Assembly (NCBI GenBank): GCA_020427395.1
Contig: JAGQON010000011.1
Span: forward strand, 35,150 to 99,149
Length of the DNA: 64,000 nt
Source of the DNA: Phycisphaerales bacterium
Lineage (GTDB): Bacteria; Planctomycetota; Phycisphaerae; Phycisphaerales; UBA1924
Direction: 5' to 3'
The notes under the pieces are model-generated. The model made no database searches. It was not told where the DNA came from and saw only the letters and a list, made by a program, of their open reading frames with translations. Below, piece by piece: positions 43,792 to 51,309 of the stretch. Each line of letters starts with the position of its first letter. The stretch's first letter is position 1. A program made the position numbers and the translations under genes.

Positions 43792-44277
43792 ATGGGCAGG
43801 CATACGGGGATCGGTAGCGGGATTGACTATGTGGAGGAGCGGATTGATCTTCGGCGCAAGCAACCCGGGGCGACGATCAGCCGCCTGATCCGCCGGGCCG
43901 AGTGGCTCAGCGGGCCCGATCGCGAGCTGTTCCTGGCGTACTACGAGCAGGGTTTGTGCGCGACGCGGATCGGGGTGATGCTCGGCATGGACCCACGCAG
44001 CGTGCGCCGGAGCATCCGACAGATGACCGCGAGGCTTAACGACCCCCGGGCCGCGTATGTCGCGGCCCACTGCAACGCGTGGGGACGATCACGGGGCGCG
44101 ATCGCCCGGGAGCTCTTCCTGCGTGGGCGTTCGATGCGGGAGGTGAGCCAGAAGCTGGGGATCTCGCTGCATTGCGTCCGCAAGCACCGCGACGCGATCG
44201 AGGCGATGAGCATCGCGGATCGGGAACGCCGGCGCGAGTCCCGCGCGTGGCAACGGGCGGAGCGGGAAGAGACATGA
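43792..44277 (+). CDS. HTH DNA-binding protein of the terminase-linked operon
   Basis: This 161-residue protein contains two likely helix-turn-helix units: LFLAYYEQGLCATRIGVMLG with DPRSVRRSIRQM, and SMREVSQKLGISLHCVRKHR. They resemble sigma region 4 or small-terminase DNA-binding domains. It starts at an ATG with GAGCAGAGG upstream. It overlaps the next gene by 4 bases, so the four plus-strand genes are coupled. It could be a TerS-like DNA recogniser or a transcription factor. I cannot choose between these. Confidence 0.62.
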   Translation: MGRHTGIGSGIDYVEERIDLRRKQPGATISRLIRRAEWLSGPDRELFLAYYEQGLCATRIGVMLGMDPRSVRRSIRQMTARLNDPRAAYVAAHCNAWGRSRGAIARELFLRGRSMREVSQKLGISLHCVRKHRDAIEAMSIADRERRRESRAWQRAEREET

Positions 44278-45653
44278 GCAGCGCACAGCGTATCTCACCC
44301 ATCTCCCCCACCGCCATCGGATCGCCGGCGTGGATCAGCGACGAGCTCATCGGTGCCTGCGCCAGCTTCGGCGTAGTGCCAAGCCGAGGGACACAGCCAC
44401 GGCATCGCCCGATTCCGCTTGATGCCGCGATGATCGATCGGATCGGGCGGCAACGCGTCGTGCAAATCGTCGGCCCGTCGGGGGCGGGCAAGTCCTCGCT
44501 GCTGCGGTGCCTTGCAGCGCATCTTGACACCGGGCGAGTGCTGATCGTGCCGGAGAGTCTCCGAGCGGCCCAGGAACAAACTGCCAGCTTCGATCTGCTC
44601 GCTGGCGATGCCGATGCGCGTGCGTCGACGCTGGCGTTGGCGGGTCTTGCGGAACCGCGGCTGTGGGCGTTGCCGGCGGGTGTGCTCTCATGCGGCGAGC
44701 GGGCACGCCTGCGATTGGCGATGACCATGCAGCGGGCAGGGGCGGGCGATGTGGTGGTCTGCGATGAGTTCGCGTCGAATCTGGATCGGGTGAGCGCGTT
44801 CGCGCTGAGCCGCACAGTGCGGCGCTGGGCGCAGCGCGCAGGGGTGACGCTCATCGTGGCCAGCGCCCACGAGGACCTGGAATCTATGCTCGGGGCGGAT
44901 CTGGTGATCGACGCGGGCACACGGCAGACGCGCGAGGGCAGCCCGCAGCAGTCGCAGGCGATCCGTATCGAGCCGGGTTCGATCGAGGATTACCACGCAC
45001 TGGCGCACCTGCATTACCGATCGGGTCGCCCCGCGACGATCGTTCGCACGCTGCGGGCGATCCGAACCACGCCCACCGGCGATGTGCTCGCGGGCGTGCT
45101 GCTGGTGTCGATGCCCACGCTCAACGGCGTGTGGCGTGAGCGGGCGTGGCCCGGACGGTTCAGCTCGGGCAACAAGACGCTCGATGCACGCCGCCTCAAC
45201 GACGAGCTGCGGATGATCTCGCGGGTGATCGTGGAGACGCGCAGCCGGGGATTGGGCGTGGCGACTCGCTTGGTGCGGACGTACCTTGAGAACCCGCTCA
45301 CGCCCGGCACCGAAGCCGTCGCGGCGATGGGCGCCACCTGCCCATTCTTTGCTCGCGCCGGCATGATGCCCTACGAGCTGGTCCCCGATATCCACGATAC
45401 CCGCCTGCTCGATGCGCTAAGGCACCTGGGACGCACGCCGGGATCGTTGCTGCACGCACGAATCAAAGCCGGATCGCTGCTCGCACGCGAGCTGACGAGC
45501 TGGGGCAAGCGGCGCAAGCTGCTGGGTCCGGGCCTGATCGAACCTGAAACTCTTGAGCGGCTCACCCCCCTGGCCGCCTGTCGTCTGTGCTCGCGCCCCC
45601 GCGCCTACGCGTTTACGAAAGGCAACCGGGGAGATGCCCAACACGACACATGA
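44274..45653 (+). CDS. ABC-type ATPase fused to GNAT acyltransferase (COG2401-like)
   Basis: This 459-residue protein has an ABC ATPase: Walker A IVGPSGAGKSS at about 65-75, signature LSCGERARLRLAM at 138-150, Walker B VVVCDE at 160-165, and a switch His at 199. A GNAT-like domain follows at about 230-380 (EDYHALAHLHYRSGRPATIV, the RSRGLGVATRLV acyl-CoA loop, CPFFARAGM). This architecture matches COG2401, ABC ATPase fused to a predicted acetyltransferase. Its GNAT half resembles phage Mu Mom, which modifies adenine in DNA; that link is an inference. The tail ends with a CxxC (CRLC). It overlaps the next gene by 20 bases. Confidence 0.8.
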   Translation: MSSAQRISPISPTAIGSPAWISDELIGACASFGVVPSRGTQPRHRPIPLDAAMIDRIGRQRVVQIVGPSGAGKSSLLRCLAAHLDTGRVLIVPESLRAAQEQTASFDLLAGDADARASTLALAGLAEPRLWALPAGVLSCGERARLRLAMTMQRAGAGDVVVCDEFASNLDRVSAFALSRTVRRWAQRAGVTLIVASAHEDLESMLGADLVIDAGTRQTREGSPQQSQAIRIEPGSIEDYHALAHLHYRSGRPATIVRTLRAIRTTPTGDVLAGVLLVSMPTLNGVWRERAWPGRFSSGNKTLDARRLNDELRMISRVIVETRSRGLGVATRLVRTYLENPLTPGTEAVAAMGATCPFFARAGMMPYELVPDIHDTRLLDALRHLGRTPGSLLHARIKAGSLLARELTSWGKRRKLLGPGLIEPETLERLTPLAACRLCSRPRAYAFTKGNRGDAQHDT

Positions 45654-45837
45654 ACCACTGAATACGCCCATCATCGAGCAAGGCACGGGCGAGCTGCCCA
45701 GCTCGCTCACTTTCTTTCTGACCCGCGATCAGCGGAGGGCGGTGCTGCGTTCGCTCGCCAAACTCAGCGAAGATCGGACGCGGGCGCTGCTGATTGCTGC
45801 TGGCGTAGAACTGGCGCGCGAGGGGGTGCGCTCATGA
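45634..45837 (+). CDS. 67-residue protein of the terminase-linked operon
   Basis: This short protein overlaps the end of the ABC-GNAT gene by 20 bases and the start of the terminase gene by 4 bases, which strongly supports its being translated. The second half is helical and charged (FFLTRDQRRAVLRSLAKLSE, DRTRALLIAAGVELAREGVR) and could be a small DNA-binding or adaptor protein. No family is recognised. Confidence 0.65.
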   Translation: MPNTTHEPLNTPIIEQGTGELPSSLTFFLTRDQRRAVLRSLAKLSEDRTRALLIAAGVELAREGVRS

Positions 45838-47333
45838 GCGTGCAGGCTGCATCCACGCCGTGGGAACACGCGCCCGAGACGCCGGATGAGCTGCACGCGT
45901 GGCTGATCGAGCATCTGTCGATCGTGGTGGTGCGTGAGGCGATCGTCGAGGGGCACAGCGCCCCGTTTGAGTATCTGTGCCACGCGTTCTTCGAGGATCG
46001 GTCGCCGCGTGATTGCGTGGTGTGGGCGAACCGGGGCGGGGGCAAGACCTTTTACGCGGCCGTGGCGACGCTGCTGGACATGGTCTTCAAGCCCGGCATC
46101 GAGATCCGCATCCTCGGCGGCTCGCTCGAGCAGAGCAAGCGGATGCACGCGCACCTGCGGGACCTGTTCGCGGTTGAGCCGTTCCAAGAGCTGTTGGACG
46201 GGCGGATCACCGAGCGCCGAATCCGGTTGCTCAACGGCTCGGGTGTGGAGCTGCTGGCCCAGTCGCAGACCTCGGTGCGTGGGACGCGCGTGCAGAAGCT
46301 GCGCTGCGACGAGCTGGAGCTGTTCGATCGCGAGGTATGGGAGGCCGCCCAGCTGACGACGCGGGCGATGGGGCGCGGGGAGAACTCGGTTCGCGGGAGC
46401 ATCGAGTGCTTCTCGACGATGCATGTGCCCTACGGGCTGATGCACGAGCTGATCGAGCAGAGCGGCGACGGGACGACGCCGCGCCGCGTGTTCAAGTGGG
46501 GCGTGGTGGATGTGCTCGATGCGTGCGACGAGACGCACCAATGCGTGAGCGACGATGGCCCGTGCCCGCTGGCACCCGAGTGTGCGGGGCTCGCCAAGGC
46601 ACGCAGACATCGCCCGACCGCACCCGCCGAGGTTCCCGGGCATATGGGGATCGACGATGCGATCGCGCTCAAACGCCGGGTGGGGAGTGAGACATGGAAC
46701 AGTGAGATGCTGTGCCTGCGCCCGCAGCGGAGCGAGTGCGTGTTGCCGGAGTTTGATGATCGAGCGCATATCGTCGACGCGATCCCGGAGTCAGCGGGAT
46801 CGGGCGTGTGCATCGCGGGGATGGACTTCGGGATCCGCTCGCCGACGGTGGTACTGTTCGCGCGGGTAGACGCGACGGGCGCGGTGTGGGTCGAGCGGGA
46901 GTATGTGCAATCGGATCGCCCGCTCGATGAGCACATCGGGGTCATCCGCTCGCACGAGCCAACGGTGGCGTGGATCGGGGTCGATCCGGCGGGGCGTCAG
47001 CGTGGGCTGCAGACAGGGATCAGCGATATCCAGGCGATGCGGCACGCCGGGCTGGTGGTCAAGGACCGGCGTCTGGGGCTGCACGAGGGATTGAAGCTGA
47101 TCCGCGCTCGGCTCCGCCCCGCGGATGGCGGGCCGAGGCTGTACATCCTCCGCTCGTGCGAGCGTTTGATCGAGTCGATCCGCAAGTACCACTACCCTCG
47201 GGGGCAGCCGTTCTGTGATTCGCCGGAGAAGGACGGACACGACCACTGCGTCGATGCGCTGCGGTACATGCTGACGAATCTGGACAAGGGGTATACGAGC
47301 GAGCAGGAGAACTACATCGTGGCGGGCGGCTAG
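45834..47333 (+). CDS. Phage-type terminase large subunit (TerL-like)
   Basis: This 499-residue protein has both TerL domains. The ATPase shows Walker A WANRGGGKT at about 64-72 and Walker B RCDELEL at about 157-163, with the coupling region SVRGTR before it. The RNase H-like nuclease has Asp331 (GMDFGIRSPTVV), Asp384 (IGVDPAGR) and Asp474 (HDHCVDALRY). Four Cys at 231, 237, 244 and 250 suggest a zinc-binding insertion. TerL normally cuts and pumps DNA into phage capsids. All key residues remain, so it looks functional, yet no portal, protease or capsid genes are near. Confidence 0.88.
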   Translation: MSVQAASTPWEHAPETPDELHAWLIEHLSIVVVREAIVEGHSAPFEYLCHAFFEDRSPRDCVVWANRGGGKTFYAAVATLLDMVFKPGIEIRILGGSLEQSKRMHAHLRDLFAVEPFQELLDGRITERRIRLLNGSGVELLAQSQTSVRGTRVQKLRCDELELFDREVWEAAQLTTRAMGRGENSVRGSIECFSTMHVPYGLMHELIEQSGDGTTPRRVFKWGVVDVLDACDETHQCVSDDGPCPLAPECAGLAKARRHRPTAPAEVPGHMGIDDAIALKRRVGSETWNSEMLCLRPQRSECVLPEFDDRAHIVDAIPESAGSGVCIAGMDFGIRSPTVVLFARVDATGAVWVEREYVQSDRPLDEHIGVIRSHEPTVAWIGVDPAGRQRGLQTGISDIQAMRHAGLVVKDRRLGLHEGLKLIRARLRPADGGPRLYILRSCERLIESIRKYHYPRGQPFCDSPEKDGHDHCVDALRYMLTNLDKGYTSEQENYIVAGG

Positions 47334-47357
47334 ACGCTCCGGCGGTCATCTCGGTGC

Positions 47358-47609
47358 TCAGGTGGGCATGGGCGCGAGCATGGGGATGATGTAGTTGATG
47401 AAGACCGTAAAGCCGATCGCGAGCAGGGCCATGGCCCCCAGGATCTGGACGACGAATACCACCACTTCTCGGGGATAGCGTGAGAGGTCACGGCAGCGGA
47501 CGCCCTTGTAGCCGATGGCGAGGAAGATCGACATCGGGACGATGAGCAGGTACCAGACATCGTGGAGCGGGAGCGCATCGATGAAGGGGACATAGGCGAG
47601 GGTCGTCAT
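47358..47609 (-). CDS. Small membrane protein of unknown function
   Basis: This 83-residue protein has two hydrophobic helices (VWYLLIVPMSIFLAIGYKGV region, and VVVFVVQILGAMALLAIGFT). It is coupled by a 4-base overlap to the upstream membrane gene. It ends 25 bases from the convergent terminase gene. No family recognised. Confidence 0.65.
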   Translation of the reverse strand: MTTLAYVPFIDALPLHDVWYLLIVPMSIFLAIGYKGVRCRDLSRYPREVVVFVVQILGAMALLAIGFTVFINYIIPMLAPMPT

Positions 47610-48139
47610 GCCGCACCCCCGGATTTTCGGGGCTCACGCTCGGGTGTGGGCATCAGCGCGTCGAGGAAGACGATGAGGTTGAGCATGCCCGCCAGCACGA
47701 TGGAGAGCATGGCGATCTCGTTGATCCGCCCCAAGCCCGGCACATTGGGCGGGCCCATGCCCTGGTCGATCTGCTCGGGCGTGAGCAGCTGCCAGACGGG
47801 GCGCCCGTCCACCACGACGCGGTGCTCGCCGGGGTATCCCGATCGGATCACGGCGGGGTTGTTGGGATCGGCGGCCTTGAAATGGTTCTGGTGCACATAA
47901 TCGACGGCCAGGGTGGGCACGCCGACGAGGATCTGCCCGTAGAACCAGACTTTGTCGTTGCGATGATCGATGGCGTCGATCCCGCCGATGAGCAGCCCGA
48001 AGAGGAAGAGCCCCATGACACCGACACAAACGAGCACGGCCCGCTTTGTTCGCCCCAGCACGAGGTGCCCGGCACCGGGGAAGACGAGGGCGGCAAGCCC
48101 TGCCAGGGGGTTGAACTCGTTGGGATCTGGAGATGCCAT
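47606..48139 (-). CDS. Multi-pass membrane protein of unknown function
   Basis: This 177-residue protein starts with a TM2-like motif (LAALVFPGAGHLVLGRTKRA) followed by helices (VLVCVGVMGLFLFGLLIGGI), a loop of about 80 residues, and a last helix (IAMLSIVLAGMLNLIVFLDA). Proteins with this N-terminal motif are common in planctomycetes but uncharacterised. I chose the ATG at 48139; one at 48160 is possible. A TACACT box lies 9 bases before the chosen ATG. It overlaps the small membrane gene downstream, so the two probably form a complex. Confidence 0.68.
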   Translation of the reverse strand: MASPDPNEFNPLAGLAALVFPGAGHLVLGRTKRAVLVCVGVMGLFLFGLLIGGIDAIDHRNDKVWFYGQILVGVPTLAVDYVHQNHFKAADPNNPAVIRSGYPGEHRVVVDGRPVWQLLTPEQIDQGMGPPNVPGLGRINEIAMLSIVLAGMLNLIVFLDALMPTPEREPRKSGGAA

Positions 48140-48217
48140 CTGCCTGAGAGTGTACGGCATGCGGAGCGGGCAGTTAATGCCAGAGGGCAAAAACCCGATG
48201 TGGTACGCCTGTGGCTG

Positions 48218-48245
48218 TTGACACACGGTCCGAGGGTGATACCGT
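48218..48245 (+). promoter_or_regulatory. Sigma-70-type promoter of the acidic-protein gene
   Basis: TTGACA at 48218-48223 and TACCGT at 48240-48245 are 16 bases apart. The transcript would have a leader of about 95 bases before the ATG at 48347. Confidence 0.5.
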
Positions 48246-48346
48246 AGGCGCATCGATCGGGCCGCTGTAGAGGACGATCGTCTCTCGGACTTTGGGATGA
48301 TTCACACGCGCCGTAGCGCCCTGATGACTTTCGGAGAGTGACCGAC

Positions 48347-48643
48347 ATGGCACCCAGCTCAGCACTTGTATCAGATCCTGCTCCCTCACTCAGCGACGAA
48401 CTCTTCGGATCGGCGGGCACCGCCATTCTCGAGCCCGGGCGGCCCGAGCTGGTCGGCATCCCGCTGTGGTCCGAGAACCCCGTCTGCGACGTCGATGATG
48501 ACCTCGATGACGACGAGGCGTACTTCCTCGATGATGAGGATGATGACGATGATGAGTTCAGCGACGATTACGACGACGACGAGTTCGAAGAGGAAGACTT
48601 CGAAACGGAGTCGGATGAGGATTACGACGATGATGACCTCTGA
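48347..48643 (+). CDS. Extremely acidic small protein
   Basis: This 98-residue protein starts at the ATG at 48347, with GGAGAG 8 bases upstream. Residues 1-50 are unremarkable (SLSDELFGSAGTAILEPG). The last 48 residues are almost all Asp and Glu, with scattered Tyr and Phe. The composition is unlike any neighbour. Such tails can bind basic proteins, metals or nucleic-acid-binding surfaces. No family recognised. Confidence 0.65.
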   Translation: MAPSSALVSDPAPSLSDELFGSAGTAILEPGRPELVGIPLWSENPVCDVDDDLDDDEAYFLDDEDDDDDEFSDDYDDDEFEEEDFETESDEDYDDDDL

Positions 48644-48688
48644 GTCCTGATATGCCCGTTCGGGCATCCGGGACCAGGAGGCATCCTC

Positions 48689-49327
48689 ATGGGACAAGAG
48701 AAACCCGATTTTCGCGATCCTCAGAATGACCGCCGCAAGGGCGGGAACGGCAAGCCGCCACCGGGAACGGTGGTTGACCGCCGCCTCGGTGTTGATCGAC
48801 GCAATCTCACAGACCCGCGCACCGGAGAACCGGTGAAGTCCGATTCGACCGGTGATGGGTTGACCGGCTTGGAGCGCCGTCGTGGTCGTGGACGACGCCT
48901 GAGCGAGTTCACCAAATCCGCAGAAGAAGGCGAGATGAACACGGAGCAGTTCCTGTTCCTGATGGCCATCGACGCGTTCAAGAAATCAAACGATCGGATG
49001 TTCCCCACCTGGACGGACGTGCTGGAGGTGATCCGCCTGCTCGGGTATCGCAAGACGATGCCCAGCGAGCTGAACCTCCCCGCGGCTGAGGACTGGCTGG
49101 AGCGGAGCGATTCGCCCGCGAATGTGCGTCCGGATCGGTGGGCCGACCGCTTTACCGAGACGGGCAGCAAGGGCGGGGGGAGCGCTGGCAGCAAGAAGCT
49201 GATGCCCAAGTCCGAAGAAGAGCTGACCGACGAGGCGCTCGAGGCGTTCGAGGCGGCATTTGGCCAGAGCGAGTTTGACGCCGACATCGATAGCGATCTG
49301 GAGACGGACTTCAACGAAGCCGCGTAA
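48689..49327 (+). CDS. Hypothetical protein with basic N-terminus and acidic C-terminus
   Basis: This 212-residue protein has GGAGG upstream of its ATG. Residues 1-75 are Arg/Gly-rich with repeated RRK/RRR (NDRRKGGNGK, GLERRRGRGRR). A central helical segment (EMNTEQFLFLMAIDAFKKSN, then FPTWTDVLEVIRLLGYRK) may be a folded domain. The C-terminal 45 residues are acidic. It lies 45 bases after the acidic-protein gene and could be cotranscribed; opposite charges raise the possibility that the two bind each other. Function unknown. Confidence 0.65.
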   Translation: MGQEKPDFRDPQNDRRKGGNGKPPPGTVVDRRLGVDRRNLTDPRTGEPVKSDSTGDGLTGLERRRGRGRRLSEFTKSAEEGEMNTEQFLFLMAIDAFKKSNDRMFPTWTDVLEVIRLLGYRKTMPSELNLPAAEDWLERSDSPANVRPDRWADRFTETGSKGGGSAGSKKLMPKSEEELTDEALEAFEAAFGQSEFDADIDSDLETDFNEAA

Positions 49328-49349
49328 TCTGCGCGGAGTGAGGCCTGGT

Positions 49350-51245
49350 ATGGGCGATGAGGTCCAACAACACGCGTTGCGGCCTGATCGGGGGGCATGG
49401 CTCCCCGTCATCGCAGGTGCGTGCGCCGCGACGGTTCTGATCGTCGCGGCGTTGGTCTCCACGATGGGTGTCCGCCTGACCGCCCGTGAGGCGATCGATC
49501 AGGAGGTCCACGAGAACCTGATTCGCCTGGCGGCGATGGCCGCGTCTTCCATCGACGGGGAGCTGCACGCCAAGCTTCAGGACCCGTCGCAGGAAGAGAC
49601 CACGCTCTACAGCATGCTCAACGAGCCGCTCACCAATGCCATCCGGCGTACCGAGGGAGTCCGGTTCGTGTACACGCTCCGCAAGGTGGGGACGGACCTC
49701 GTCTTTGTGCTCGACGGCACGCCGCTGGGTGATTCGGACAACGATGGGGTCGAGGATCACTCGTTCCTGATGGATGTCTATGACGACCCCGACCCGGCGG
49801 CGTGGGAGGCGATCCGCACCAACCGCATCACGGCCAGCGATGAGCCATATACGGATCAGTGGGGCACCTTCCTGTCCAGTTATGCGCCGATCCGTCGAGA
49901 GGGCGGCACGGTTGAGGGTGTCGTTGGTGTGGATGTGTCCGTTGGTCACTATCAGGCGCGCCTGCAACGGGTGGATAAGGCGGCGACCTGGGCGCTGGTG
50001 CCCGGCTTGGTGCTGAGCCTGCTCACGGGTGTTGGTGTGTGGTGGTTCACGCGCCGGTTTGTCGGGTATGCGAACCAGATCGAGGAGCACCGCGCCGTGG
50101 CGGTTCGGGCGAACAAGGCGAAGTCGGCGTTGCTGGCGAGCATCAGCCACGAGCTGCGCACGCCTCTGAATGCCATCATCGGTTTCAGCGCGATCGCCAA
50201 CGACGCGCGGAGCACGAGCGACGAGCGGAGCGAGGCGTTGGGCACGGTACGCTCGAATGCTGACCACCTGCTGACGCTGATCGGTGACCTGCTTGATATC
50301 TCCAAGGCCGAGGCGGGCGCGATCCGGATCGAGTGCAGCGAGGTTGATCTGCCCGAGCTGATCGATCGGGCCGTGGTTCCGATGCGACTTCGTGCGATGG
50401 AGAAGCACATCGGCTTTGAGGTTGTCGGGCTCGAATCGCTTCCGGATCGGGTAGTTCTGGATCGCACGCGTGTGCGACAGGTGCTGCTGAACCTGCTGAG
50501 CAACGCGGTGAAGTTCACCGATGCCGGCTTTGTTCGTCTTACGCTGTCGGTCTGCGAGAACAACCTCACGATGCGTGTCGAAGACACGGGCCCGGGGATC
50601 AGCGATGAGGAGCGGTCGGTCCTGTTCACGCCTTTCACGCAGCTTGGCCCGCACGAGAAGCGGATCCAGGGCACGGGATTGGGGCTGACGATCACGCGTC
50701 ATCTGCTTGATTTGATGGGCGGCTCGATCGAGTTCGAATCGTCCCCGGGAAAGGGGTCGGCGTTCACCGCGGTCGTGCCGTACGAGCTCGTTCACTGTGA
50801 GCCTTCCGATGGCGATTCGGAGCGAAGAAATCGCCTCGCCCATGAGCCGCTCGCGGGAGTGCGGATCGTGCTGGCCGACGACGGCGAGGACAACCTGCGC
50901 CTGGTGAGCCTGATCCTTCGTCGGGCTGGCGCTCAGTGCAAGACGTTTGAGAACGGTGAAAAAGCGCTTGAGTCGATCTTGCTCGAGCCCGACCAGTGCG
51001 ATCTGCTGATCACGGACTGGGATATGCCTGTTTTGTGCGGCGAGGGGCTTGTTCGCCAGCTTCGCGAGTCGAGCTGGACGCGTCCGATCATTTCGCTGAC
51101 CGCCCACGCGATGCCCGAGCAGGAGCAGCTGTGCCTGAGCGTGGGCTGCGACGCGCACCTGACCAAGCCGATCAACGTGCAACGCCTGATCATCACCTGC
51201 ATCGACCTGCTCGAGCAGACTGAACGGACGCAGTGGGCAGCCTGA
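49350..51245 (+). CDS. Hybrid histidine kinase with periplasmic sensor and receiver
   Basis: This 631-residue membrane kinase has TM1 at about 19-41 and TM2 at about 212-234, bracketing a sensor domain (residues 42-205, with PAIRREGGTVEGVVGVDVSV typical of Cache-like sensors). The HisKA His267 is in SISHELRTPLNAIIGFSAIA, and the GHKL ATPase has NLLSNAVKFTDAG, EDTGPGISDEE and GTGLGLTI. A canonical receiver follows (RIVLADDGEDN, LLITDWDMPVL, LTAH, LTKP). The ATG at 49350 has GAGG upstream. A phosphorelay partner is not evident nearby. Confidence 0.9.
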   Translation: MGDEVQQHALRPDRGAWLPVIAGACAATVLIVAALVSTMGVRLTAREAIDQEVHENLIRLAAMAASSIDGELHAKLQDPSQEETTLYSMLNEPLTNAIRRTEGVRFVYTLRKVGTDLVFVLDGTPLGDSDNDGVEDHSFLMDVYDDPDPAAWEAIRTNRITASDEPYTDQWGTFLSSYAPIRREGGTVEGVVGVDVSVGHYQARLQRVDKAATWALVPGLVLSLLTGVGVWWFTRRFVGYANQIEEHRAVAVRANKAKSALLASISHELRTPLNAIIGFSAIANDARSTSDERSEALGTVRSNADHLLTLIGDLLDISKAEAGAIRIECSEVDLPELIDRAVVPMRLRAMEKHIGFEVVGLESLPDRVVLDRTRVRQVLLNLLSNAVKFTDAGFVRLTLSVCENNLTMRVEDTGPGISDEERSVLFTPFTQLGPHEKRIQGTGLGLTITRHLLDLMGGSIEFESSPGKGSAFTAVVPYELVHCEPSDGDSERRNRLAHEPLAGVRIVLADDGEDNLRLVSLILRRAGAQCKTFENGEKALESILLEPDQCDLLITDWDMPVLCGEGLVRQLRESSWTRPIISLTAHAMPEQEQLCLSVGCDAHLTKPINVQRLIITCIDLLEQTERTQWAA

Positions 51246-51262
51246 TCCCGCAGATGACCATG

Positions 51263-51284
51263 AAAAAACCCGGCGTTTGCCGGG
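51263..51284 (-). terminator. Terminator of the CTERM-tailed protein gene
   Basis: CCCGGC (51269-51274) pairs with GCCGGG (51279-51284) around GTTT. On the minus strand it is followed by TTTTTT. It lies between convergent genes. Confidence 0.85.
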
Positions 51285-51309
51285 CTGTGTGAACACTTGG
51301 GAGTGGTGC

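Noticed and set aside
43688..47333. A complete prophage
   Set aside because: Only TerL and a phage-type repressor are present. No portal, capsid, tail, integrase or attachment repeats were seen in the window.
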